A model generated the notes under the pieces. The model made no database searches, was not told the origin of the DNA, and saw nothing but the letters and a program-made list of their open reading frames with translations. 64,000 bases of DNA from Akebia trifoliata (Eukaryota > Streptophyta > Magnoliopsida > Ranunculales > Lardizabalaceae): contig CM030704.1 in NCBI GenBank assembly GCA_017979445.1, positions 14,863,658 through 14,927,657 on the forward strand. The letters are read 5' to 3'. The translations under genes were made by a program, and so were the position numbers. Below, in pieces: positions 1 through 9,261 of this stretch. Every line of letters starts with the position of its first letter. Position 1 is the stretch's first letter.

Positions 1-605
1 AATTATTTAATATTTTATTTATTAATTTTAAATTTTTTAATTATAAAAATCGTAAAATTACTATTTTGCCTTGGAGATGACTTTTTGCATTTTAAATCGT
101 TTTTCAATGTCCATGATGTTTTGGAATCGGTTTTTCGTAAGGAATTCAATGGAAATGTTGGTTTGTGTCATTTATGAAATTTTTGTATGGAATGGTCGTG
201 AACTTTATGAGGGGTATTTTCGTAATTTTATCAAATTTTGTGAAAATTTGCGAAATGATTTATTTGATTTCGATTTGTTATTTTATGTGTTTGAATGGGT
301 TTTCCTAAGCGTAACGTAGGCTTTAGGGATATTTTAAGGTTAGGGGTAATTTGATCATTTTTTAGTGATTTTTATCGGGAAACTTTTTTTTGTCTGAAAA
401 ATGATGATTTCTAAGCTTTTGGGGTTATATTTTCCTAGCGTAGTGTGGTTTTTACAGTTTTGTCAGTTCGAGATACCTCATCCGAATTTTTGAAATATAT
501 CTGGTAACAAAATAAAGCATTGGGATAAACATCCATCATTGGGAACCGTTGCGATCGGGTTGACAAGTTGATTAATCAGGCGAATGCAAAAATGGGGTGT
601 CAACA
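1..605 (-). mobile_element. LTR fragment, main Tat/Ogre family, cut by window edge
   Basis: This is the outer (U3) end of a main-family LTR in reverse orientation. It ends in the complement of the family start, here TGTTGACACCCC where other copies have TGTAGACACCCC. It shares long stretches with the LTRs at 13499-15216 and 30193-31838, including the reversed GATTAATCAGGCG block and the conserved AT-rich middle. The rest of the LTR lies left of the window. The flank beginning at 606 belongs to another LTR, so this copy inserted there. A small 82-residue open frame inside (71-319) is AT-rich and not supported as a gene. Confidence 0.85.
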
Positions 606-1258
606 AATTGGAAATGTATTAAGAGTACTGATGATTGATGCTATATTAACTTTTAAAATGTTTAGCTGCTTATCCTTGACTATACGTACTAGTTAGTCGT
701 ATTTTCTTTTACACCTGCATGTGGTAAACTGTTCAACATGCTTATTCGATCATGTTTAGGAGTAGTTGTTAGTAGGAATTGGTTGTGGACTTACTGGGTA
801 ACCATTGTTACTCACCCTTTCCTTCCTACTTTTTTTAATCTCAGAACTTGCAATTACCGAGGCAGGCGCAGAGTCGACAAATGAAGAGTACCTGGTAAGT
901 CAGATCGACAACCAGAGTCTGTTGCTTGGTGAGCACTAGGGCTTCACCCTTTAGGGGTCAGTTTCGTCCAGGATATATATAAAATTTGGGGTTAAGCGTT
1001 AGGTTCATGTTAGAGTAAGAGTATTTTTGTAATCCTATATATTGTTAAACTTCTGCACTCTGATCTTCTTACGTGTTAGATATATTTAGTTTTTCGCTCT
1101 TTCTCGTGTTTGCCTTTCTATGCAGGATTTGTTATATTTTTGATTATCAAGTTATTCGAGTTCAGTGGAACACTAACATAAACAAAGAAAGTCATGCCCA
1201 AATGTCGAGGTGCCACCTAGTACCTTAGGATTTGTGTTAGTGTTTGGCGGGGCGTCAC
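606..1258 (+). mobile_element. 3' part of an unrelated LTR (possibly chromovirus-like)
   Basis: The segment ends in GGGGCGTCACA, the kind of CA end I associate from memory with Tekay/Del-type chromovirus LTRs. It contains GTTACTCACCC-type sequence and a TATATATAA box near 976 that could be an LTR promoter. It shares nothing obvious with the Tat/Ogre LTRs on either side. Its 5' part is missing, displaced by the reverse LTR at 1-605. Assignment to chromoviruses is by general resemblance only, and no coding region is present to confirm it. Confidence 0.45.
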
Positions 1259-2149
1259 ACCATTATCTCATACCCCCTCAAAAGATGACACATATTGATC
1301 TCCCATAAGCCCTCAACAACCAATGCTTTAATTTAATTGGAGAGTCAACTTCTTCTTGTGAAAATCCAAGAATACCCTCTCTAAAAAGGTTGGTCAAATA
1401 AAAAATGTTCAAGGGTCTTTAGTAATAACCTATAAAATTGAGAGAATTTCCAATCATGTCCTAAAAAGGTGAGAATCTTCAAGTACATACATGGAGCTCT
1501 TTCATTAGTCCATTTCAAAAATATCCATCTACCCTTATTTTATGAGTTATTTACAAATAAACCAAGTTTTACTTTTCACCTACCACTTCACTTTTACACA
1601 AGTCACTCTCCTACTCACTCTCTCAAAAGTACTTTTGTTCTTCCATTGGTCAATTTTAAAAATATACATCTACCATTAATTTATGAGTTATTTAGAAATG
1701 AACCAATGTCTACTTTTCACCTACTACTCCACCTTTACACATGTCACTACCTTATTTACCCTTCCAAAAGTATTTTTTGTTCTCTCACATCTATTTACAA
1801 AAAAATCAAGGATCAAAGAATGTTTTTTTGGATTTCTTCACAAATGTCATCTTTACCCTCACATATATGAAAATTCCAAAAGAAATTACCTAAACCCCAT
1901 GTCTAGGATTAGACCACTTTATCCCCAAAAGTGCTCCAAAAACTCTATAAATACCCTCATTTTCTATGAACTACTCATGTTCTCAAGCCCACCATCTTTC
2001 AACCTAAACTCTACCAAAATCTATACTCATTCTCTAATCTCCCAACCTTCAACTCAACAACTCCTATCATCTACCCTCAACTACATCATTCAACTCTCAA
2101 GCTTATCTCTTAAGTTCAGGTTTATCTAAGACTTCTAAAGGGATAAGGT
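1259..2149 (+). mobile_element. Family-B LTR, left part (split by element A)
   Basis: This stretch is the reverse complement of about 60460-61335, inside the solo family-B LTR at 59682-61709, so it is a second family-B LTR in the opposite orientation. About 375 bp of its 5' end is absent. It holds a direct repeat of about 140 bp (near 1508 and 1648) and a sense 133-codon open frame (1469-1870) that has a same-length counterpart in the other copy. A CTATAAATA box is at 1943-1951. The LTR resumes at 12796 after element A, and the GGGGA at 2150-2154 is repeated at 12791-12795. Confidence 0.75.
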
Positions 2150-2934
2150 GGGGATGTAGACATCCCATTTTTGCATCTGCCTGATTAATCAACTCGTCAA
2201 CCGATCGCAACGATTCCCAATGATAGATGTTATTTCGATTGCTTTATTTTGTTACCAAATGTATTTCAAAAATCCGGATGAGGTATCTCGAACTGACAAA
2301 ACCTTTGAAACCACGCTACGCTAGGAAAATACGACTCCAGAAACATAGAAATCATCATCTTGCAAACCCAAAAAGAAGCTTCACGATAAAAATCACTAAA
2401 AAATGATCAAATTACCAAAATACCCCTAACATCAAAACAAGCCTAAAGCCTACATTACGCTTAGGAAAACTCTTTCGAACACATAAAACAACAAATCGAA
2501 ATCAAATAAATCATTTCACCAATTTTAACAGAATTCGACAAAATTACGAAAATACCCCTAATAAAGTTCATGACCATTTCACACAAAAAAATTTCATAAA
2601 TGACACAAACTAATATTTTCATTGAATTCCTTACGAAAATCTATTCTAAAACATCCTAAAACATTAAAAATCAACTTAAAACGTGAAATATCCTCTCTTG
2701 GGGCAAAACGGTAATTTCACAATTTTCATAATTAAAAATTTTGAAATTAATAAATAAAACATTAAATAATTAAAGTGAAACATTAATGAAATTAATTTAA
2801 AATTTTGAATTAAAAAAATCGATCAATCGGGCTTTCAAGTAAAATTGTTGAGGGTTCATGGGATATTTCTTTCAGGACCCCTCCATTTGGGGATCCAAAG
2901 AATTAAAGAAATAATGGAGGAGGGGTCTCCAAAA

Positions 2935-3110
2935 ATTAAAAGTAAATCAAGCAAGACTAAAGTCAAGGTATTAAAGTCAATCAAGTGAGACTAAAGTTAA
3001 AATTAAAGTCAATTAAACAAGACTGAAGTCAAAATATTAAAAGTCAATCAATTAAGACTAAAGTCAAAATATTAAAAGTCAATCAAATAAGAACAAAAGT
3101 CAAAATCATA
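2935..3110 (+). promoter_or_regulatory. U3 repeat block rich in W-box cores
   Basis: A degenerate unit of about 30-35 bp (roughly AAAGTCAATCAAGNNAGACT) repeats several times. I count eight AGTCAA here, read as TTGACT on the other strand, the W-box core bound by WRKY factors. The block lies about 180-350 bp upstream of the TATA box. Counterparts occur in all main-family LTRs, for example 11865-12010 and 38300-38470. A regulatory role is inferred. Confidence 0.45.
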
Positions 3111-3288
3111 ATAGAGTTCTAATTAAATAATAAGTCTATCTAATAGAGTTTTAACTAAAAAATAATTCTACCTAAAACAATTCTAATTAAAACACAATTC
3201 TACTTAAAACAATATAACCAAAACACAACTCTAATTAAAAGAACTCTAATTAAACACTAATTCTATCTAAATCAACTCCTAAAAAAAT

Positions 3289-3298
3289 CTATAAATAG
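3289..3298 (+). promoter_or_regulatory. TATA box of element A 5' LTR
   Basis: CTATAAATAG matches the plant TATA consensus. Transcription would start about 25-35 bp downstream, near the CACCCTATTTTCG block shared by all copies. Confidence 0.7.
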
Positions 3299-3717
3299 AG
3301 GTTCTCACACCCTATTTTCGTATCAAATCATAACCCTAAGAGAAGTAGGTCTAAAAGCTCCCCTAGCCTCCCATAAACCCTAGTTTTGGAACCCCAACTC
3401 CTTACCTAACATCCCTCATTCGATTTTAGCCTAAGAAACACCTAAAAGCCTTCCAAAAATATCCCAAAACCCATAACAAACTTGAAGAATCCAGATAAAA
3501 AAAATGAGACACCTTACCTCGGAGATCAGAAATCAAATCCGGAGACAGAACGAAGCAAGGGAGTACGGTACAAGGAGTAATTTTTGTCGGATCTAAGGGA
3601 ACAAAGTCTTTGCTACCGGAAAGGTATAATCTCTTTTTTTTATTTATTTATTATTATCTAGGTTTTTTAGCAATGTAATTTATTTGGGGAGTTAGTAGAG
3701 ACCGGTTTCGGCCGAGC

Positions 3718-3746
3718 GGGGTTGGTGCCTAACACCTTCCAACCCC
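3718..3746 (+). other. LTR hairpin with conserved GTGCCTAACACC loop
   Basis: GGGGTTGG (3718-3725) pairs perfectly with CCAACCCC (3739-3746) around a loop containing TGCCTAACACCTT. The same loop with different but complementary stems occurs in two other LTR families (17871-17906 and 59875-59910). Confidence 0.6.
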
Positions 3747-3870
3747 GTAACATGATCCCCGAATTCGTTTTTTCTGTTATAGATTAGTTCTTTATCTATT
3801 TAGAGTCATTGATCGGTTCCTAGACCGTAATAACTAGGTGGCGACTCCCAAACCTCAAGGGTCAAAAGCG

Positions 3871-3891
3871 GATCCGCGCAGCTCGCGGATC
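3871..3891 (+). other. U5-end hairpin, element A 5' LTR
   Basis: GATCCGCG pairs with CGCGGATC around loop CAGCT, ending 13 bp before the LTR end and 14 bp before the primer-binding site. Confidence 0.7.
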
Positions 3892-3905
3892 GAGGGCGCT
3901 TTCAG

Positions 3906-3924
3906 TGGCGACTCCACTGGGGAC
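3906..3924 (+). other. Primer-binding site of element A (tRNA-Arg type)
   Basis: TGGCGACTCCACTGGGGAC lies one base after the LTR. It is complementary to CCA plus the 3' end of plant tRNA-Arg(ACG) as I recall it (ending CCCCAGCGGAGTCG), with one mismatch. tRNA-Arg priming is known for Tat/Ogre elements. Confidence 0.85.
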
Positions 3925-4065
3925 TATAGAGGATTAGACTTGAAAAACCCCAAGTATGGGAGCATTGCTAGGATGACCTAATTTTTTTTATTATTTAGTT
4001 CGATTTATTTTATTTATTTATTTTTATGGCTTGATTGTGGATGATTTTAGGTATTGCATTTTTTT

Positions 4066-4850
4066 CCCAATTAAGGATCACTTTTGATGACCCCTAAATA
4101 ATGAAAGATTCAAATTGACTTATGAATAATGGAATGATGAAGGTTGGACAGAAATATTAAAACGTTTTTACAAAATATTCTAGTAAGAATTAAGTCTGGG
4201 AACCTCTTAATAAAACGTAGATCTCATCGAGTAGATTAATTTAGAATTTGAGTTCACTCAATTCGTTATCGGAAGCCTTAGATATCATCGATACAAGTTC
4301 AATCTGTAAATCTGGAATTATTGCTGAATAAAGGTTGGGACAGCAATGTTAAAACGTTTTTATAGAATATTCTAGTGAGACTTAAGTCTGGGAACCTCTT
4401 AATAAAACGTAGATCTCATCGAGCAAATTAATTTAGAATCTGAGTTCACTCAATTTCGTTATTAGAAACCTTAGATATCATCGATGCAACTTCAATCTGT
4501 AAATCTGGAATTGTTTCTGAATGAAGGTTGGGACAGCAATGTTAAAACGTTTTTACAGAACATTCTAGTGAAAACTAAGTCTGGGCACCTATTAATAAAA
4601 TGTAGATCTCATCGAGTAGATTAATTTAGAATTTAAGTTCATTCAATTTCGTTATCGGGAGCCTTAGATATCATCGATGCAAGTTCAGATTGTATTTTCC
4701 TAATTCACAGAAAATCCGAATTTATCTAATGTTGGCACAATTAATGTTCCTGAGAATTAGTTCATCTCAACCATTGTCATTCTATCATCAATATAACATC
4801 TATTGGAATCTCGATTTATTTTGGATCACCCAAAAGTGATAATTGATTGG
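4066..4850 (+). repeat. Leader cassette of element A bounded by inverted arms
   Basis: The left arm (about 4066-4114) and right arm (about 4805-4850) are imperfect inverted repeats, with about 33 of 46 positions matching by eye. Both contain ATCACTTTTG-like and AAATAA cores. Elements D and E have homologous arms at the same place in their leaders but enclose about 1.5 kb of different sequence. Here the cargo is the 192-bp tandem repeat. Confidence 0.6.
4140..4697 (+). repeat. Tandem repeat, about 192 bp x 2.9, in element A leader
   Basis: Three copies begin with AAGGTTGG at 4140, 4331 and 4524 and share TTAAAACGTTTTTA, GTAGATCTCATCGAG and TTAGATATCATCGATGC-type blocks. AACGTT, AGATCT and ATCGAT are short palindromes repeated in each copy. 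I see no counterpart in elements D or E. Confidence 0.85.
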
Positions 4851-5160
4851 ACCTTAAAAATTATAAAAATTATGCCTATTGCAATGTTTGTTTGATCAAT
4901 TATTATATGCCATGCTCATTAATTGATTTGTCATGATCTTAACAATATATATTTGTGATATGTTTGCTTTCATCTTAATTTCGATGTGATGGGTTTTGTA
5001 TTATTATCTTGATCAATATTCATTTGATATCCATATGTGCTGACATAATCTAGCCCATGGGCACATGTGTTTGAAAAAGGCCCAGCCCCCACCCTGTTTT
5101 GCATACACCACATGCACGTTTACTGTTTTACACACTTACACATCCTATATAGCCAACTTG

Positions 5161-5192
5161 GCACTAGTGCGTGACCCGATCTCTTCGGAGAT
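5161..5192 (+). promoter_or_regulatory. Leader palindrome plus UUCG-loop hairpin (element A)
   Basis: GCACTAGTGC (5161-5170) is a perfect 10-bp palindrome. ATCTC-TTCG-GAGAT (5179-5192) is a hairpin with a C(UUCG)G loop. Both recur with the same spacing in E (35654-35685) and D (41483-41514), where the stem starts GTCTC, a G-U pair. A dimerisation or packaging role is inferred by analogy with retroviral leaders. Confidence 0.5.
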
Positions 5193-5204
5193 GCGACGTC
5201 ATTC

Positions 5205-5447
5205 ATGAAAACCACAACTCCAGTCACGTACCTTAGAGTATATCAAACTGAGGCATCAATACCGTCTGATCAGGTGATTCTGATAGATGTATTGATGCAC
5301 CCAGGCTGGAACGACCTGAGCCTTTTACCTATTGGGAGCTACACAGTCACACGTCCCGATTACCAACGTAGTACTAGTACATGGTCGGTCCCTTCGTGGG
5401 ATGGCAAACCATTTATGAAAGCTAAAACTCTTGACTCGTACCCATAG
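5205..5447 (+). other. Leader upstream open frame of unknown meaning
   Basis: An 80-codon frame starts with ATG 13 bp after the UUCG hairpin. Its first dozen codons (MKTTTPVTYLRVYQ in A) recur at the same place in D, with one change, and in E. D's frame stops after about 40 codons and E's after about 13. The shared start may only reflect nucleotide conservation of the leader. I cannot assign a function and doubt it is a protein. Confidence 0.2.
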
Positions 5448-6029
5448 GTATGTAAAAGATAATCTAAGTATATCAATTACACTTCTTGGTCAAAACCGGT
5501 GCCTAAGCAAGATCTTGTCCCGCTGTACCCTATTGTACGAGGGGGATAGACTACGTCTATTCTAGACGAGAGGTATTTAAGTGGGCCCTTGCTCAGCATT
5601 GTGCGCCACTTCTCAACTGGAGATCGAACTGGTTGTTTTTGGCTTCAGAGAAGTGAGTCTAGAAATTGAGTGTGCTTGGGCAAGGGTGGCAAGATAAAAA
5701 TGCATTGCACGTAGTAAGCTTAGAGTCTAGAAACCTTCCCTGTAGGTCACGACTCGAACTTATCGTGGGTGTTCCCGGGTTGTTTATTGAATGGAACCTT
5801 TGAATCGATGAATATATATGGATGTATGTGAATGATGAGATCAGAAATGCATGGTTGTCCTCAAAGATCAAAAATTTTGTTTTGGAAATTAAAATGGGTG
5901 CATCGACCCAATAAAGAATCCATCATTTTACAATAATGACCCAGTCCATTTCGATCCAACAATTATGATGGGCCGAGCCATTTAAATTCAAATGGAAATC
6001 AAATTATGTTCTAAATTCGGATTCCAACC

Positions 6030-6200
6030 CATCTTCAAAGAAGAAAAATGGTTTACAAAATGAAAGTATTTTCCAGAAGTGAAAGATTTTCCAAAAGGAA
6101 ATGTTTTCCAAAAAAAAAAGATTTTCTAAAAGAAAATGTTTTCTAAAAAAAGAAGAGGAAGAAAAATATTTTTCAAAAAAAAAATGATTTACAAAAGATC
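6030..6200 (+). repeat. A-rich degenerate short repeats
   Basis: Imperfect copies of a unit like AAAATGTTTTCCAAAAG, about 18-20 bp. The equivalent blocks are at 36570-36720 in E and 42390-42600 in D, just before ORF1 or its deletion site. No coding signal is visible. Confidence 0.6.
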
Positions 6201-6789
6201 TATTTTTGCATGAAAAATTATTGAAATTAGATTTGTGAAAATTATTATTCAATAAAAATAAAAAATTTTCAATAATTTTCAAGAGTGCAACATAATTATT
6301 TTTCTTCTGAATAATCATTGAATGGATGAATTTTTTTTATGGATTGGTGCACAAAATCTAATAAAATCTCAGGGTTCATTTAAAATGTTATCAAGGGATG
6401 ACACTGAAATTGGTTAAATTCACCTTCAAAGAGGTTTAAAGATTATCATTGTATCTAAGCTCAATCGTCTATCGTCTAGCTAGAATTGTAAATCCGGTCA
6501 GTTAGAGTAAACGTTAATATCAAGTCAACAGTCAGAAATGACCTCAAAATTTCTCAACATCATCCAGTTATTCTTTAAAGATCATAGTGCTTCAATCCTA
6601 CCGGTTGTAAGCAATGTCTTAGTCCTCAGTCCTAATCAAGCCTGTTGTGGGTAGTTGTATTGAGTTTTTATGAGTTATTTGAGTTAGCTCGAGTCCAATT
6701 TTTCAATGTCATATTTTCTTTAGATCGAGTCTATTCTTTTTCTACTGAGTCAAGATAATTTGTCAAGTCTATAGAGGTGTCTGTCGCCC

Positions 6790-7868
6790 CTTCTGAATTT
6801 GATTGGATAAAGAAAATTTTTGAATACCTCGAACGCATTGACGAATTAACTTATAATCTAGCTTCAAGGATATATTTTTCTCCTGAACAAGAAGATAAGA
6901 GTCGGACTCAAGAAAGCAAAGGTCATTGACCTCAGAACAGAAATAAATTCCTAAAGAGATTCAAATAGAAACCATCCTATCCCTAGAGGAACACAAGGGG
7001 ATAATGAATTTTCTCAGAATTTTCAAAAGACTTGTTCGCTTGGGCCTATGAGGATATGTTAGGTGCAAGTTTTGGTGTTGTTCAACATGGAATAAATGCT
7101 CGCTTGATGAGATGAAAATATCGATAGAGATGTTATAAAATATATCAGTACTATCCTCACTACATATTGAGTTGCAAATCACATATTATCAGTCAATATG
7201 GGGGGTACCATTTGAACTGATCCCTAATGATGGGTTATAATTCAAAGTCAAGGACTACCCTGTGTTCAAAGTTCAAAATCTCACACCATAAATCATCTCC
7301 GTACCGCCCTCAGACTAACGGAACAGTTGAAGCAGCTAATAAAAATATTAAAACTATCCTCAGGAAAATGTGTCAATCACATCGAGATTGGTTAGAAAGA
7401 CTGCCATTCGCATTATGGGCATATCGAACCTCAATTCGATCCTCCACTGGAGCTACTCCTTACTCCTTAGTGTATGATATGGAAGCAATCTTACCAGTTG
7501 AAATGTAAATCCCATATTTCAAGGCCTTCAAGGAAAGTCAGTTGTCAGAAGCAGACTGGGTTCGCCAACGGTATGAAGAGTTAAATTTGATTGAGGAAAA
7601 ACGACTAAGAGCGTTGTATCACGTGCAAGCTTATCAAAGAAGAGTCGTCCGTGCGTTCGACAAGAAAATCAAGGTCTGTCACCTACAAGTCGGGGATTTA
7701 GTACTCAAAGAGAACAGGGCACCTATTTTTGATCCCAGGGGGAAGTTCAAACCAAATTGGGGAGGTCCGTTCATCGTCAAGGAAATATTACCAGGAAAAG
7801 CTGTCAGACTTCAAGATCATGATGGAATCGAATTACCAGAACCAACCAACCTTGACCAAATCAAATAG
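6790..7868 (+). pseudogene. Element A pol remnant: RT start joined to integrase C-terminal half
   Basis: The piece near 7015-7090 reads as the start of RT (a FAWAYEDMLG-like stretch). After about 80 bp of junction sequence the frame picks up integrase at ISQYG, just before the second catalytic Asp region. From about 7255 to 7868 the integrase tail is open except for one stop at 7506-7508. It includes the SPYRPQTNGTVEAANKN segment with the catalytic Glu region, the AYRTSIRSSTGATPYSLVYG-like segment (no domain beyond it) and the usual C-terminal GPFIVKEI stretch. RNase H domains and the integrase zinc finger are absent. Element D has the same join, so the deletion predates both insertions. No functional polymerase or integrase can be made. 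Confidence 0.85.
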
Positions 7869-9261
7869 TACTACATTTAAGGAGGCCATCTTTGGCCGAA
7901 TCAATCCTCATATTATCCAGTCCAACATATCCTTTCTCAACCCCTTTGCAGCCTTTTCAAAAAGAAAAATTATGCCTTTTTTTCTTTTTCAGCCCGATCA
8001 CCTAACCTAGGGGAGGGAAAATTTGAACTACGTTTTGGTCTGATCCCAAAATTATGGGGTACATAGGCAACCAGAGAAATTACTTCAGGCCCGACCACAT
8101 AAAAAAAAATAGATTCCCCGACAAAGAAAAAATCTAAAAAGAAAAAAATTCAAAAGAAAAAAATTGTCAAAGTGGGAAAGAAAATTCAAGGAAAAAGAAA
8201 ATAATTTAAAGGAAATACCACACAAGGGGCATTTGGGTTTTTGAACCTCAAGATTCCTTTCTTTTTTATACCTAGTCCTAAGCCTACCTATAAAAGTCCT
8301 CCTAAGTATCGTGTGAAAAAAGTCAAGGAAGGTAGTAAAGCATGATCAGATAGTAACTCCAGAAGTTCAGAAGGGAAAAAAAAGGAAAAAAAGCCTACTA
8401 AGTTGAAAATCCGAAAATGGTGGCTTAGGCAAAAATTAAGGCAAGCTCGCAAGGTTGAAAATCTGAAAGGACGACCTTGGCAACAATCATAGCTAAGAAA
8501 AGAGAAAAAATTGTAAGCTCGCTAGATCGAAAACCTAAAAAGGCGATCTAGGAAAAAGCTAGAGCATGCTCGCTAGATTGAAAACCTGAATAGGCAATCT
8601 AGGCAAAACTTATAGCTATCAAAAAATAAAAGAAAATCTCCGTTGAGTTGAGAAACTGAAAAGGTAACCCGTGCCGAAATATCAGAAGTCCGAATGATCA
8701 AGTTTCAATATCCAGTTTGAACCAAATATAGACTCAATGGATACAAGTATCTCGTCTATGATTGATCTGAAGAGTTTCATGTCCCTAAGCGAACCGACGG
8801 GAAGAAAGAACAAATTCTATGATGAATTTCAGAAAGAAATATTTTGTTCCAATTTCTTTAAGCCTGACTCAAAATCTTCAATATAAAAAGTCAAAATTAA
8901 AAGTTAAACCTTTATTGCGCTTGCGGTAATCAAGGATTTCAAATTCATAACAAGGGCACTTCCTTTTTTAAAAGAATATAGTTTCCCCCTTATACTAGGG
9001 GCATTCGTTTTTAAATTATATTCAATTATCCCCAGTGCAATGTTCCTTGACAAACTAGGGGAATTTTTGTTCTGATGCCTGGTCAATTTCAACCCCAAAG
9101 GATAAGGTTAACTTTGAATTAAAGGTTACCTCTTGATAACAATTTTGAAAACTCCTCAGATTCAAAGAGAGTTAAAATGTTTACCGGACCTTCGTAAAAT
9201 CCAAATTTTTATTAAAAAAAGAAAATCAAATGCGAGGTTAATCCCCCGTTTGTTCCCTCAA
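7869..9261 (+). other. Element A 3' UTR, first part
   Basis: This non-coding stretch is shared with D (44252-45500) and E (56066-57500). It includes the block from CTACGTTTTGGTCTGATCCC to GGGGTACATAGGCAACC just after pol, then A-rich sequence, then the hairpin modules at 8398-8602. The open frame at 8904-9098 on the minus strand is not supported. Confidence 0.7.
8398..8602 (+). other. Array of four 3'-UTR hairpin modules (element A)
   Basis: Each module is a 5-7 bp outer stem around a conserved TTGAAAANC-type interior with a small inner hairpin. Outer stems: CTAAG/CTTAG (8398-8428), CAAGGT/ACCTTG (8450-8479), CTAGAT/ATCTAG (8522-8551) and CTAGATT/AATCTAG (8573-8602). Inner hairpins are of the type CCU-GAAA-AGG. 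Stem sequence changes between modules while pairing is kept. Confidence 0.65.

Larger units (their letters stand above)
2155..3904 (+). repeat. 5' LTR of element A
   Basis: It runs from TGTAGACATCCC to GGCGCTTTCA. In order it holds a conserved AT-rich block, a U3 repeat block rich in AGTCAA (2935-3110), a TATA box (3289-3298), a leader with CCCTAG-type sequence, a GC-rich hairpin pair (about 3700-3746) and a U5-end hairpin (3871-3891). The matching 3' LTR at 11073-12790 has the same order of parts with small indels. Confidence 0.92.
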
